A stretch of 34,007 nucleotides of DNA from Mucilaginibacter sp. GTDB taxonomy: Bacteria > Bacteroidota > Bacteroidia > Sphingobacteriales > Sphingobacteriaceae. Position 1 is the stretch's first letter, and each line of letters opens with the position of its first letter. Where the stretch lies: the NCBI GenBank assembly GCA_028288025.1, contig JAQBOM010000014.1, positions 90,477 through 124,483 of the forward strand, read 5' to 3'. Positions 14,457-21,983 of the stretch are shown piece after piece. The position numbers were made by a program, and so were the translations under genes. The notes beneath the pieces are model-generated. The model worked only from the letters and a program-made list of their open reading frames with translations, was not told the origin of the DNA and ran no database searches.

Positions 14457-15440
14457 ATGACAGCCAAAAACATTGCATTGCTGGCTGGTGGTTTCACCGG
14501 CGAATACGAGGTTTCGATAAACAGCGCCAAAAACATTGCCGAAAATTTGAACGCCGAAAAATACCGGGTCTATACCATTTTGGTCGGTCGCGAAAATTGG
14601 TTCTATCAAACAGCCGGGGGGCCGGTCAACATAGATAAAAATGATTTTAGCCTTACCCTTAACGGGGAGAAAATAAATTTTGATTTCGCCTTTATCACCG
14701 TGCACGGTACGCCCGGCGAGGACGGTAAACTGCAGGGTTATTTTGATATGCTGGGCATTCCTTATAATACCTGCGACGCTACTACTTCGGCAATTACCAT
14801 GAACAAGGCGTATACCAAAGCCCTTGTTGAAGGCATCCACAGACTGCATATGGCTAAATCGTTGCGCCTCTATGAAAAGGACATGCACGACGTGGCGATC
14901 ATCGCGGCGTCATTGAAATTCCCTCTGTTTATCAAGCCAAATAATGGCGGCAGCAGCGTTGGCATGAGCAAGGTGCAAAATGCCGCGGGTTTGCCAGATG
15001 CCTTAAAAAAGGCGTTTAATGAAGACGACCAGGTATTGGTAGAAGAATTTATAAAAGGACGCGAGTTCAGCATAGGCGTTGCCCGGCTGAAGGGTAAAAT
15101 AACCGTTTTGCCGGCAACCGAGATCATCACCTCTAAAGAATTTTTTGATTACGAGGCCAAATATTCGCCGGGTGTATCTAAAGAAATAACCCCGGCCGAC
15201 CTGCCGGCAGCTAAAAGCGCCGAAATTGCCGAAATTGTCACAGAAGTTTACCTTCGGCTCAACTGCAAAGGCATGGTGAGGATAGATTTTATTTTGCTGG
15301 ATGGCACAGATGAATTTTATTTTATCGAGGTTAATACCACGCCGGGCCAATCTGCAGCCAGTTTGATACCGCAACAGGTAAGGGCTGCGGGAATGAACCT
15401 ACCGGATTTTTACAGCGAATTGATCGAGGGGGCTTTGTAA
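14457..15440 (+). CDS. ddl: D-alanine--D-alanine ligase
   Basis: A 327-residue ATP-grasp ligase that joins two D-alanines for peptidoglycan precursors in the cytoplasm. It has the N-terminal domain IALLAGGFTGEYEVSINSA, then TVHGTPGEDGKLQGYFDMLGIPY with the substrate loop, the ATP-grasp lysine in LFIKPNNGGSSVGMSKV, and the Mg/ATP site EFYFIEVNTTPGQSAASLIPQQ. The last motif has TTPG-QS rather than the commoner TxPG-MT, still compatible with function. The ATG at 14457 is preferred to the TTG at 14448, which lies in the -7 element. The gene is divergent from the PASTA/mltG operon, giving a peptidoglycan neighbourhood. A truncated regulator gene overlaps its 3' end on the other strand. Confidence 0.97.
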   Translation: MTAKNIALLAGGFTGEYEVSINSAKNIAENLNAEKYRVYTILVGRENWFYQTAGGPVNIDKNDFSLTLNGEKINFDFAFITVHGTPGEDGKLQGYFDMLGIPYNTCDATTSAITMNKAYTKALVEGIHRLHMAKSLRLYEKDMHDVAIIAASLKFPLFIKPNNGGSSVGMSKVQNAAGLPDALKKAFNEDDQVLVEEFIKGREFSIGVARLKGKITVLPATEIITSKEFFDYEAKYSPGVSKEITPADLPAAKSAEIAEIVTEVYLRLNCKGMVRIDFILLDGTDEFYFIEVNTTPGQSAASLIPQQVRAAGMNLPDFYSELIEGAL

Positions 15441-15724
15441 AGCATTTGGGTCTTAGCCTGTATTGTCGTTCCGGACCGTATATCGCTAACCCACCAATCT
15501 TCAACAGCAAACGGCAGGGCTAGCTCGGCACCATGGTCGTCAATATAGTATTCGCGCATACAGCCCCTGATCACATAAGCTTCAAAATGGCAAATATTGC
15601 CGGCCTGCAGCAGCATTGTTTTTTTTGGTATTACTTTGTACTGTAGCATCGAATTAAAATATGCCAGTTCCCCGGCAGATAAGTTAACACACTTTAAAAC
15701 GTATGCATTTATATTTTGAAACAT
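15410..15724 (-). pseudogene. Truncated Crp/Fnr family regulator (N-terminal part only)
   Basis: The first about 84 codons (15724 to about 15473) encode the start of a Bacteroidetes-type Crp/Fnr sensor domain: helix LSAGELAYFNSMLQYKVIPKK, then LLQAGNICHFEAYVIRGCMREYYIDDHG, then LPFAVEDWWVSDIRS. Intact relatives are about 190 residues and continue through the rest of the beta-roll and a helix-turn-helix. Here the homology stops and the frame runs 20 unrelated codons into the antisense of the ddl 3' end. The DNA-binding domain is therefore missing, and the gene is a remnant. An alternative is a short expressed sensor fragment; nothing supports that. Confidence 0.8.
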
Positions 15725-15847
15725 TGTTTTTTAATTTCTTGTCCCAGTTCAATGGATTTTATATAAAGTAGATCCAATTTTACACCGTAACTTTATGCCA
15801 TGCCGGCAGCCCGGCAATCATACATAAAATTATTTTATATTCTATAA

Positions 15848-16300
15848 ATGGAAAATCATAAGCTAGAGGTGATCATTAATAAAATGTTTGCCGAAATCGA
15901 AAACCTTATACCGGTTTATATGCAAAACCCTGAAGATAAAAACATTGCCAACGGGAACGTTGCAGTTTGCATCATAGCTGAAAATGGGATGGTGTTTGGT
16001 AAAATGCTTGGAACAAACAAACCCCGGTTAAGACAATCCTATAGAGTGGCATGGACAAAGGCGAGCCAGGTTTGGCTGACCGGCGTAAAAACCGGCGAAT
16101 ACGAAAAAATGGTTTTCAACGGGCTCGCCGAAGAAAATGGCAATGGTATAGAGGCCCCTGACCTGATAGGATGGCAGGGCGGTCAGCCACTTACCCTTCC
16201 CGATGGATCAAAGCTTTCCGTTGGCTTCAGCGGTTTCAGGGGTGTAGTTGACCTGGAGATAATGATAAAAGCACTCGATAAAGCAATAAGCAATAATTAA
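15848..16300 (+). CDS. GlcG/HbpS-like (haem-degrading family) protein
   Basis: A 150-residue cytoplasmic protein resembling the GlcG/HbpS/PduO C-terminal fold: VAVCIIAENGMVFGKMLGTNKP as the first beta-hairpin, then the helix RVAWTKASQVWLTGVKTGEYEKMVFN, then LTLPDGSKLSVGFSGFRGVVDLEIMIKAL, close to the family's GGVPI..G..vGaiGVSG pattern but with WQGGQPLTLPDG in place of the usual GG-hPI. It lacks a signal peptide. Some members bind haem or cobalamin, others have no known ligand. It precedes the aldo/keto reductase by 22 bp on the same strand, so they are likely co-transcribed. Family assignment is moderately sure, function is not. Confidence 0.75.
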   Translation: MENHKLEVIINKMFAEIENLIPVYMQNPEDKNIANGNVAVCIIAENGMVFGKMLGTNKPRLRQSYRVAWTKASQVWLTGVKTGEYEKMVFNGLAEENGNGIEAPDLIGWQGGQPLTLPDGSKLSVGFSGFRGVVDLEIMIKALDKAISNN

Positions 16301-16322
16301 TCACATTCAAAAATTTAACAAT

Positions 16323-17318
16323 ATGTCATACCTACCCAACCCCAATCGTTACAAAAACATGTCCTATCGCCGTTGCGGTAAAAGCGGCTTGATGCTGCCA
16401 GCTGTATCGCTGGGCCTTTGGCACAATTTCGGGGCTATTGATAGCCTGGAAAATGCCCGTACTATTTTAAGGCTGGCTTTTGATAGCGGCATAACGCATT
16501 TTGATTTAGCCAACAACTATGGCCCACCGGCCGGCTCGGCCGAGGAGACTTTCGGTGAAATTTTTAAAGGCGACTTTAAAAGCTATCGCGATGAGTTGAT
16601 CATCTCAACAAAAGCAGGTTGGGGAATGTGGGAAGGGCCATATGGTGATTGGGGATCAAAAAAATACCTGGTAGCCAGTTTGGATCAAAGCTTAAAACGC
16701 ATGGGGCTGGATTATGTCGATATATTTTATCATCACCGGCCCGATCCCGAAACACCGTTGGAAGAAACAATGGGCGCCCTTGATTTGATAGTACGCCAGG
16801 GAAAGGCTTTATATGTAGGCATATCAAGCTATAGCGCATCGGAAACAGAAGCTGCCATTGCGGTTTTAAACCGGCTTGGTACGCCTTGCCTGATACATCA
16901 GCCAAAATATTCGATGTTTGACCGCTGGGTAGAAGGCGGTTTGCTGGATGTGCTTGGCGATAAGGGGGTTGGCTGTATCCCGTTTTCGCCATTGGCGCAG
17001 GGCCTTTTAACTAACAAATATTTACAGGGAATACCGGCAGGCTCAAGAGCTGCAAGCCATCGCGGGAACGGGGCAATTGAGGAAGATGCCATTACGGAAG
17101 AAAAAATTGCCAAAGTAGTCAAGTTGAATGAGCTCGCCCTTAAACGCGGACAAGACCTGGCGCAAATGGCACTTTCGTGGATATTAAAAGATGACCGCAT
17201 TACCTCTGTACTTATTGGCGTAAGTAAACCTGAACAGGTTATAGATTCAATTAAGTGTCTCGAAAATATTTCATTTTCCGCTGATGAACTCAATGCAATA
17301 AACAACATTTTGACATAG
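16323..17318 (+). CDS. Aldo/keto reductase, YghZ (L-glyceraldehyde-3-phosphate reductase) type
   Basis: A 331-residue NADPH-dependent TIM-barrel oxidoreductase. The catalytic tetrad is visible: D61 and Y66 in FDLANNYGPP, K97 in STKAGW, and H138 in FYHHRPDPETP. The sequence ISTKAGWGMWEGPYGDWGSKKYL and the start NPNRYKNMSYRRCGKSGLMLP are characteristic of the YghZ/AKR14 group, which reduces glyceraldehyde-3-phosphate and methylglyoxal. Near the C-terminus, VLIGVSKPEQVIDSI is the NADP-phosphate loop. Length and motifs are normal. It follows the GlcG-like gene by 22 bp. Confidence 0.95.
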   Translation: MSYLPNPNRYKNMSYRRCGKSGLMLPAVSLGLWHNFGAIDSLENARTILRLAFDSGITHFDLANNYGPPAGSAEETFGEIFKGDFKSYRDELIISTKAGWGMWEGPYGDWGSKKYLVASLDQSLKRMGLDYVDIFYHHRPDPETPLEETMGALDLIVRQGKALYVGISSYSASETEAAIAVLNRLGTPCLIHQPKYSMFDRWVEGGLLDVLGDKGVGCIPFSPLAQGLLTNKYLQGIPAGSRAASHRGNGAIEEDAITEEKIAKVVKLNELALKRGQDLAQMALSWILKDDRITSVLIGVSKPEQVIDSIKCLENISFSADELNAINNILT

Positions 17319-17532
17319 CCGGGAACATCAGTTAACGATAACAATATTTATTGACCCGACAATTCATCGTGAAAAACAAATTTTCGATATGCCCGGGAAT
17401 TGGTTCTTCGCTCCGTTGAGAATGAACAGAGGTTAAACTGATATAAACCGATTATCCATTAGCATTATATCTTTAAACTTTTGTTTTCGTATAAAGTCAG
17501 ACAATTATTAACCGATCACTAATCTGAGTTAC

Positions 17533-18015
17533 ATGAAAAAGATATTAATTCTGACCGCGTTTATTTTTTTATCATCACTTGCTTTTTCCCAGCAGCCATT
17601 TTACCGGTACTATAACGGCAAGATGAGAAAACACTATTATACTACCGAGTTTAGTGAATATCGTAATGGCCGCGCCGGCTGGGTACTGGAAGGGCAGGCA
17701 TGCCTGGTTTTTAATGAAGGCGACCGGCGCGACGGCCTGGTCCCATTGTTAAGGTACAACAATCTTCGCACCGGCGACCACTATTATACCACTCATCGCC
17801 ATGAAATGGGCGACCGGGCCGACGGGTACAATTATGAGGGCATCGCATGCTTTATCTACAAATTTAGAGTTGACAGAACAATTCCCTTATTTAGCTATTA
17901 CAACCAAAAAACAGGCGACCACTTCCTAACCACTGACAGGCAAGAACTCGGACGCGGTTTTGACGGCTATGCGCTTGAAAACATTGCCGGGTTTGTTATG
18001 CGGGATAGGAACTGA
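17533..18015 (+). CDS. Secreted protein with three DUF5648-type repeats
   Basis: A 160-residue protein with a signal peptide (MKKILILTAFIFLSSLAFSQ, cleavage near residue 20) and three copies of a repeat of about 40-48 residues at about 22-65, 71-112 and 118-157. Each has the form F/L-x-R/S-Y-x-N-x-K/R-T-G-D-H-Y/F-x-T-T followed by a Gly-rich turn and a strand E-G-I-A-C-F (for example LLRYNNLRTGDHYYTTH). This matches the DUF5648 beta-propeller-like repeat seen in secreted bacterial proteins. No catalytic residues are known; surface binding is possible. The gene stands alone and is followed by a shared bidirectional terminator. Confidence 0.85.
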   Translation: MKKILILTAFIFLSSLAFSQQPFYRYYNGKMRKHYYTTEFSEYRNGRAGWVLEGQACLVFNEGDRRDGLVPLLRYNNLRTGDHYYTTHRHEMGDRADGYNYEGIACFIYKFRVDRTIPLFSYYNQKTGDHFLTTDRQELGRGFDGYALENIAGFVMRDRN

Positions 18016-18093
18016 TGCCAAAGTTGAACCCCGTCGAACCACGGTGCGCTGACCATACGTAAGGCTATTAAAATGGATATACGTTTTACGTTT

Positions 18094-18123
18094 CCGCAGG
18101 GTCTCTAGAAGAGGACCCTGCGG
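18094..18123. repeat. GC-rich hairpin in 3' region of the DUF5648 gene
   Basis: CCGCAGGGTC (18094-18103) and GACCCTGCGG (18114-18123) form a perfect 10-bp stem with a 10-base loop. No T-run follows, so it is not itself a classical terminator. It lies 12 bp before one. Confidence 0.7.
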
Positions 18124-18134
18124 GGACATAGAAC

Positions 18135-18167
18135 AAAAAAAGCTGTCTTTTTGAGACAGCTTTTTTT
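18135..18167. terminator. Bidirectional Rho-independent terminator
   Basis: Seven A, AGCTGTCT (18141-18148), loop TTTTG, AGACAGCT (18154-18161), seven T. It separates the convergent DUF5648 and S9 peptidase genes and works on both strands. Confidence 0.92.
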
Positions 18168-18184
18168 CCAAATCAATGTGTAAT

Positions 18185-20515
18185 TTACATTCCCCCGTTC
18201 CTCGGATCGGTTTTTGTTTTTAGCGCGTACTCATGCGGCGGCTCGGCGCCCATCAGGTTTTTAACAAAATAATCCCATCGGCGGCGCATCATGTAGGATG
18301 AATAAGTGCCATAGCCATGCGCACTGTTCGGAAACACCACCAGGTCGTAATCCTTATTTGCTTTTTCGAGCGCTTCAACCACCAGCAGCGTATTTTGCGG
18401 CGGTACGTTGTCGTCCATCAGGCCGTGGGCGAGCATCAGCTTGCCTTTCAGATTTTTGGCGAAGTTCTCGTTTGCCTGTGCATCATAGTTGGAATTTGCC
18501 ACCAAACCATCGTAACGCTCGCCCCAATCGTCCTCGTAGTTGCGGTTCTCGTGGTTGCCCGATTCTGATATACCTACCTTAAAAAAATCAGGGAAGCGGA
18601 ACATAGCCGCCGCCGTGGCAAAACCACCGCCCGAGTGGCCCCAAATGCCCACTTTATTGATATCGATATAGGAATATTTCTGCGCAAGCTGCTGTATGCC
18701 GGTTACCTGGTCGGGGAGGGTGTTGTCGCCCATGTTGCCATAGTTCATATCATGAAAGCTTTTTGACCGCAACGGATTGCTGCTGCCTTCTATCTGTACC
18801 ACTATAAACCCTAACTCGGCCAGCGCCTGGTTATCACCACGTGATGCCGCGAACGACCAGCTCCCCACGCTGCCGCCCTGCGGGCCGGGGTAAATGTAGT
18901 CGATTATAGGATACTTTTTATTGGGGTCAAGATTTGTTGGTGTATACATTAGCCCGTAAAGGTCTGTTGTACCGTCATGTGCCTTAACGGTGATGGGGAT
19001 AACCGGGTGCCAGCCCGAAGCTGTCAATCGGGATACATCAGTTTTTTCGACATTGGCAATTAACTTCCCGTCAATACTGCGCAATACCGTAACCGGCGGA
19101 ACATCAGGCTTCGAGTAGCTGTCGACAAAATAGTTTTTTGATGGTGATAAAGTAATGGTATGGTTGCCGCTCTCAGGCGTAAGCACCGCAAAGTGCTTGC
19201 CGTCGAATCCAACGCTGCAAAGCTGGCTGAAGTAGGGGTTTTCCGGCTCGCGGCCATCAGACATAAAATAGATCATGCGGTGTTTTTTATCTATATCAAC
19301 TAACTTAGTTACTACCCAGTCGCCTTTGGTGATGATGTTTTTTACTTTGCCGGTTAAGGCATCATATAAATAAAGATGTCCCCAGTTATCACGTTCCGAA
19401 AACCAGATGATCTCATTCGTTTTAGCCAGGTACTTCCAGTTGGCGCTTCCCCAACCGGATTCATATTGGGTGGGCACCGTCTCTTCAAACACCTCGCGTA
19501 CCGCACCTGTAGCTGCATCCGCGATACGCACCTTTTCATTTTTATGATCCCGCGATGTAGAGATAAACGCCAGTTGGCTCGCATCCTCGTTCCAGTTCAC
19601 GTCCTCCATCGAAACATCATCGCTAAAGGTTGATCTGTGCGCATCGGGGGGTATCTGCAGTACAATTATTTTGGGCTCATCCACATTGATGACCACCCGC
19701 TGTATGCTTGCCACTTCCTTATCGCCTGGTAGGGGATATTTCCATGCTTTTAAGGTTGGTTTACCCACATTTGTACTGACCAGGTACATGTCACTTACGT
19801 TGCGCTCGTCCTGTTTAAACGTAGCTATTTTTTTAGAGTCGGGCGACCATAGCAGCACCGGTCTGTCGCTGCTTGTCCAGCCGGCGTTGTCAGTGGCGTA
19901 ACCGAAATTTTTTATGCCATCGGTGGTTAATTGTGTTTCTTTTTTTGTTTTGACATCCCTTACCCAAAGATTATGGTCCTTTATAAAAGCGCTTTTCTGT
20001 CCATCAGGCGATAATATCTCATTGCCTCCTCCGCGCCGGCCGCTCCCACGGGCCTGGCGTCCCTGCGAACCGCTTATACTGGCAGTATCCGTCGTCAATT
20101 GGTTAGTGCCGCGCTCATATTTCCAGCGTTTGCCCTCAGCCTGGAAGGTGATATACCTGTTATCATCCGTAAAACCAATGCTTTGAAACGGCAGCATTGC
20201 CCCTGTATATTTTTTACCGCTTGCCGCTGATAGGGCAGAGGCCAGTTTTTCCTGGTCAAATGCAGTAGTCCGGGTTTTTTTAACCGGGTCAACCAGTATA
20301 AACTCACTGCCTGTGGGCGTAAGCGTGCGGTACCAGAATTTATCGCCGGGCAGCCAGTTGGGGCTTACACCGGCACGATCAACCAATGGTTGGGTGCCAT
20401 AGCTCAGAAAACTTTCCGCGTGTTCATAATCTTTAGCGGTTAGTACCCGGCCCTGCTGGGCGTATGCGCCCAGCGTTACAGCAAAGGATACCGCAGTAAA
20501 TAAATACTTATTCAT
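18185..20515 (-). CDS. S9 family (DPP-IV-like) prolyl peptidase, secreted
   Basis: A 776-residue exopeptidase read from MNKYLFTAVSFAVTLGAYAQQ, a clean signal peptide; the frame extends 29 codons upstream but without a signal-like start. An eight-bladed propeller (DPPIV N-terminal type) covers about residues 70-490, with WGSANWKYLAKTNEI and FSERDNWGHLYLYD typical of Bacteroidetes members. The alpha/beta-hydrolase domain carries the triad S628 (GIWGHSGGG), D701 (HGLMDDNV) and H733 (NSAHGYG). A low-complexity Gly/Arg linker lies at about 150-164. It removes dipeptides from peptides with Pro or similar at position 2 in the periplasm. Single gene with its own terminator. Confidence 0.95.
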   Translation of the reverse strand: MNKYLFTAVSFAVTLGAYAQQGRVLTAKDYEHAESFLSYGTQPLVDRAGVSPNWLPGDKFWYRTLTPTGSEFILVDPVKKTRTTAFDQEKLASALSAASGKKYTGAMLPFQSIGFTDDNRYITFQAEGKRWKYERGTNQLTTDTASISGSQGRQARGSGRRGGGNEILSPDGQKSAFIKDHNLWVRDVKTKKETQLTTDGIKNFGYATDNAGWTSSDRPVLLWSPDSKKIATFKQDERNVSDMYLVSTNVGKPTLKAWKYPLPGDKEVASIQRVVINVDEPKIIVLQIPPDAHRSTFSDDVSMEDVNWNEDASQLAFISTSRDHKNEKVRIADAATGAVREVFEETVPTQYESGWGSANWKYLAKTNEIIWFSERDNWGHLYLYDALTGKVKNIITKGDWVVTKLVDIDKKHRMIYFMSDGREPENPYFSQLCSVGFDGKHFAVLTPESGNHTITLSPSKNYFVDSYSKPDVPPVTVLRSIDGKLIANVEKTDVSRLTASGWHPVIPITVKAHDGTTDLYGLMYTPTNLDPNKKYPIIDYIYPGPQGGSVGSWSFAASRGDNQALAELGFIVVQIEGSSNPLRSKSFHDMNYGNMGDNTLPDQVTGIQQLAQKYSYIDINKVGIWGHSGGGFATAAAMFRFPDFFKVGISESGNHENRNYEDDWGERYDGLVANSNYDAQANENFAKNLKGKLMLAHGLMDDNVPPQNTLLVVEALEKANKDYDLVVFPNSAHGYGTYSSYMMRRRWDYFVKNLMGAEPPHEYALKTKTDPRNGGM

Positions 20516-20697
20516 GTTGGTTAAATTAAAAAGGTCAGTACAATAAAAACTGCAAATTAATAACTTTTTACCAATAGGGAAGATAACGCGGTTGTGACAC
20601 AATTAAGTTTTCAGATTGCAGTTTTCAGTTGGCTGTATGAGTATTACACTAAAAATCAACAATCTCATTGCTAACTGCCCATTGCACACTGCACACT

Positions 20698-21117
20698 CTA
20701 TACCAGGTAATGTTCAATAATATCCTGCGGGATCTTTGCCCCGCGGCCGGTGGCCATGTCGATCATGGTATAATCGAACCAGCCGTCGCAGCATATTTTT
20801 TTGGTGGCTTTATTGGTGATGCTGAATTTTACCCGGCAGCCTTTTTCGTCGATGGTTTCGATGCCTGTTTTTACGATGAAATAATCGCTCATGGTTAAAG
20901 CACGTTTATAATCGACGTAAGCGGTGCGCACCACCCAACCGTAACCGCGTTCCATAAACTTTTCCATGGGCATACCATAACAGCGTTCCATCTGGTCGTA
21001 CCGGGCGGCAAGCACATAATCAAAGTATTTGCTGTTGTGCACATGATGAAACATATCGATATCATCAGGCCGCACGCGGAATTCAGTTTCAAAGGTAGCG
21101 TAGGTGGTAGGATTCAT
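20698..21117 (-). CDS. Acyl-CoA thioesterase, 4HBT hotdog fold
   Basis: A 139-residue hotdog protein with the family motif R16-x2-D19-x-D21 followed by MFHHVHNSKYFDYVL; the catalytic acid is D21 or D19. The central helix is AARYDQMERCYGMPMEKF, and the strand RTAYVDYKRALTMSDYF follows. It is distinct from the other hotdog gene at 11547. Substrate unknown; members hydrolyse medium or aromatic acyl-CoA. Single gene, divergent from rpsO across a 461-bp spacer that contains a structured-RNA candidate and GC-rich repeats. Confidence 0.92.
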   Translation of the reverse strand: MNPTTYATFETEFRVRPDDIDMFHHVHNSKYFDYVLAARYDQMERCYGMPMEKFMERGYGWVVRTAYVDYKRALTMSDYFIVKTGIETIDEKGCRVKFSITNKATKKICCDGWFDYTMIDMATGRGAKIPQDIIEHYLV

Positions 21118-21187
21118 AAGGCAAATATATAGAGTTTATAGGTTCATAGTTGATGGTTGATAGTTCATAGTTCATAGTACTGCGTTA

Positions 21188-21246
21188 GGGATTGAAGCGG
21201 ATACCGGCTCGTGACTAATGCCTGTGCAGTATGAGCGGAAAGCCCG
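21188..21246 (+). ncRNA. Structured intergenic RNA element candidate (Flavo-1-like)
   Basis: GGGATTGAAGCGG (21188-21200), then ATAC..GGC (21201-21208), a loop, GCC (21220-21222) and GTAT (21229-21232), then GAGCGGAAAGCCC (21233-21245). The outer GGG pairs with CCC, the two purine-rich GAAGCGG/GAGCGGAAAG strands face each other, and the variable inner hairpin sits between them. This layout matches my recollection of a structured RNA motif common between genes of Flavobacteria and Sphingobacteria (Flavo-1 type); I could not check the covariance model. Confidence 0.5.
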
Positions 21247-21402
21247 CCCGCCGTTCTATCACGGCGGGAACGCCCAAACCATTTGCGTAATATCCCATAG
21301 GGAGGGGCGTTAACATCGCGTATATCTACCCACCCTCCCGATAGCTATCGGGACATCGCTTCGCTCGACCTCCCTCCCTTTTGCAGGCAAAAAGGAGGGT
21401 AA
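21247..21402. repeat. GC-rich intergenic repeat block with hairpins and palindrome
   Basis: It contains the hairpin CCCGCCG (21247-21253)/CGGCGGG (21262-21268), the palindrome CCCGATAGCTATCGGG at 21337-21352 (second copy of 14339-14354), and the near-inverted repeat CCCTCCCTTTTGC/GCAAAAAGGAGGG around 21375-21401. No open frame of note. The base composition (long C- and G-runs) differs from the surrounding genes and suggests a dispersed intergenic repeat. Confidence 0.7.
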
Positions 21403-21501
21403 AGCAACCCTAAATATGAAGATAATTAAAAAAGGGAGCTGCCTTAGAACAATTGACAACCTAACCACCTATTCAAACTAATCAATCTATTCAAACCAGT
21501 C

Positions 21502-21533
21502 CTTGCATATATGAACGAATTAACCTACCTTTG
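21502..21533 (+). promoter_or_regulatory. rpsO promoter
   Basis: CTTG at 21502-21505, 20 bp, then TACCTTTG at 21526-21533, a perfect TAnnTTTG followed by C. The start is predicted near 21537, with a leader of about 40 bases. Confidence 0.75.
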
Positions 21534-21578
21534 CACCTCAATTAATCAAATTATTTACGCTTTAATATTATTCAGGTA

Positions 21579-21857
21579 ATGTATTTAAGTAAAGAGGCAA
21601 AAACAGAGATTTTTGCAAAACATGGTAAAAGCGCTGCCGACACAGGTACAGCCGAAGGACAGGTAGCATTATTTACCTATCGTATTGCTCACTTAACCGA
21701 GCATTTGAAAAAGAACAAACATGATTTTTCAACACAATTGTCGCTGCAAAAATTAGTAGGTAAGCGCCGCGCATTGCTGGCATACCTGTTTAAAAATGAT
21801 ATTGAAAGATACCGTGCCATCATCAAAGCTTTACAGCTTAGGGATATCATTAAGTAA
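21579..21857 (+). CDS. rpsO: 30S ribosomal protein S15
   Basis: A 92-residue protein of normal length. It contains the family core TGTAEGQVALFTYRIAHLTEHLKKNKHDFSTQ followed by LQKLVGKRRALLAYLFKND, which bind the 16S rRNA central domain and are the nucleating contact for the platform of the small subunit. Upstream is a strong Bacteroidetes promoter, downstream a terminator, and then pnp, the same rpsO-pnp order as in many bacteria. The leader of about 40 bases could hold an autoregulatory structure, but I do not see a clear one. Confidence 0.98.
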   Translation: MYLSKEAKTEIFAKHGKSAADTGTAEGQVALFTYRIAHLTEHLKKNKHDFSTQLSLQKLVGKRRALLAYLFKNDIERYRAIIKALQLRDIIK

Positions 21858-21876
21858 CCTTTCTGCGTTTTTCAAT

Positions 21877-21907
21877 AAAAGCCATCTCATTTAGGGGATG
21901 GCTTTTT
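21877..21907 (+). terminator. Terminator between rpsO and pnp
   Basis: AAAAGCCATC (21877-21886), a 10-base loop, GATGGC (21897-21902) followed by TTTTT. It reduces read-through from rpsO into pnp. Confidence 0.88.
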
Positions 21908-21983
21908 ACATTCGACATAATATACACAAACATACACACCGGTGCGCTCAAAAGATGAAAAGCGCATCACAACGAAAAAAAAG

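Noticed and set aside
18094..18123. GC-rich stem as terminator of the DUF5648 gene
   Set aside because: No T-run follows; a proper terminator lies at 18135-18167.
21942..21983. GTG start 14 codons upstream for pnp
   Set aside because: The extension is Lys/Arg-rich and absent from the family; MSYKLIKKV at 21984 is the usual start region.
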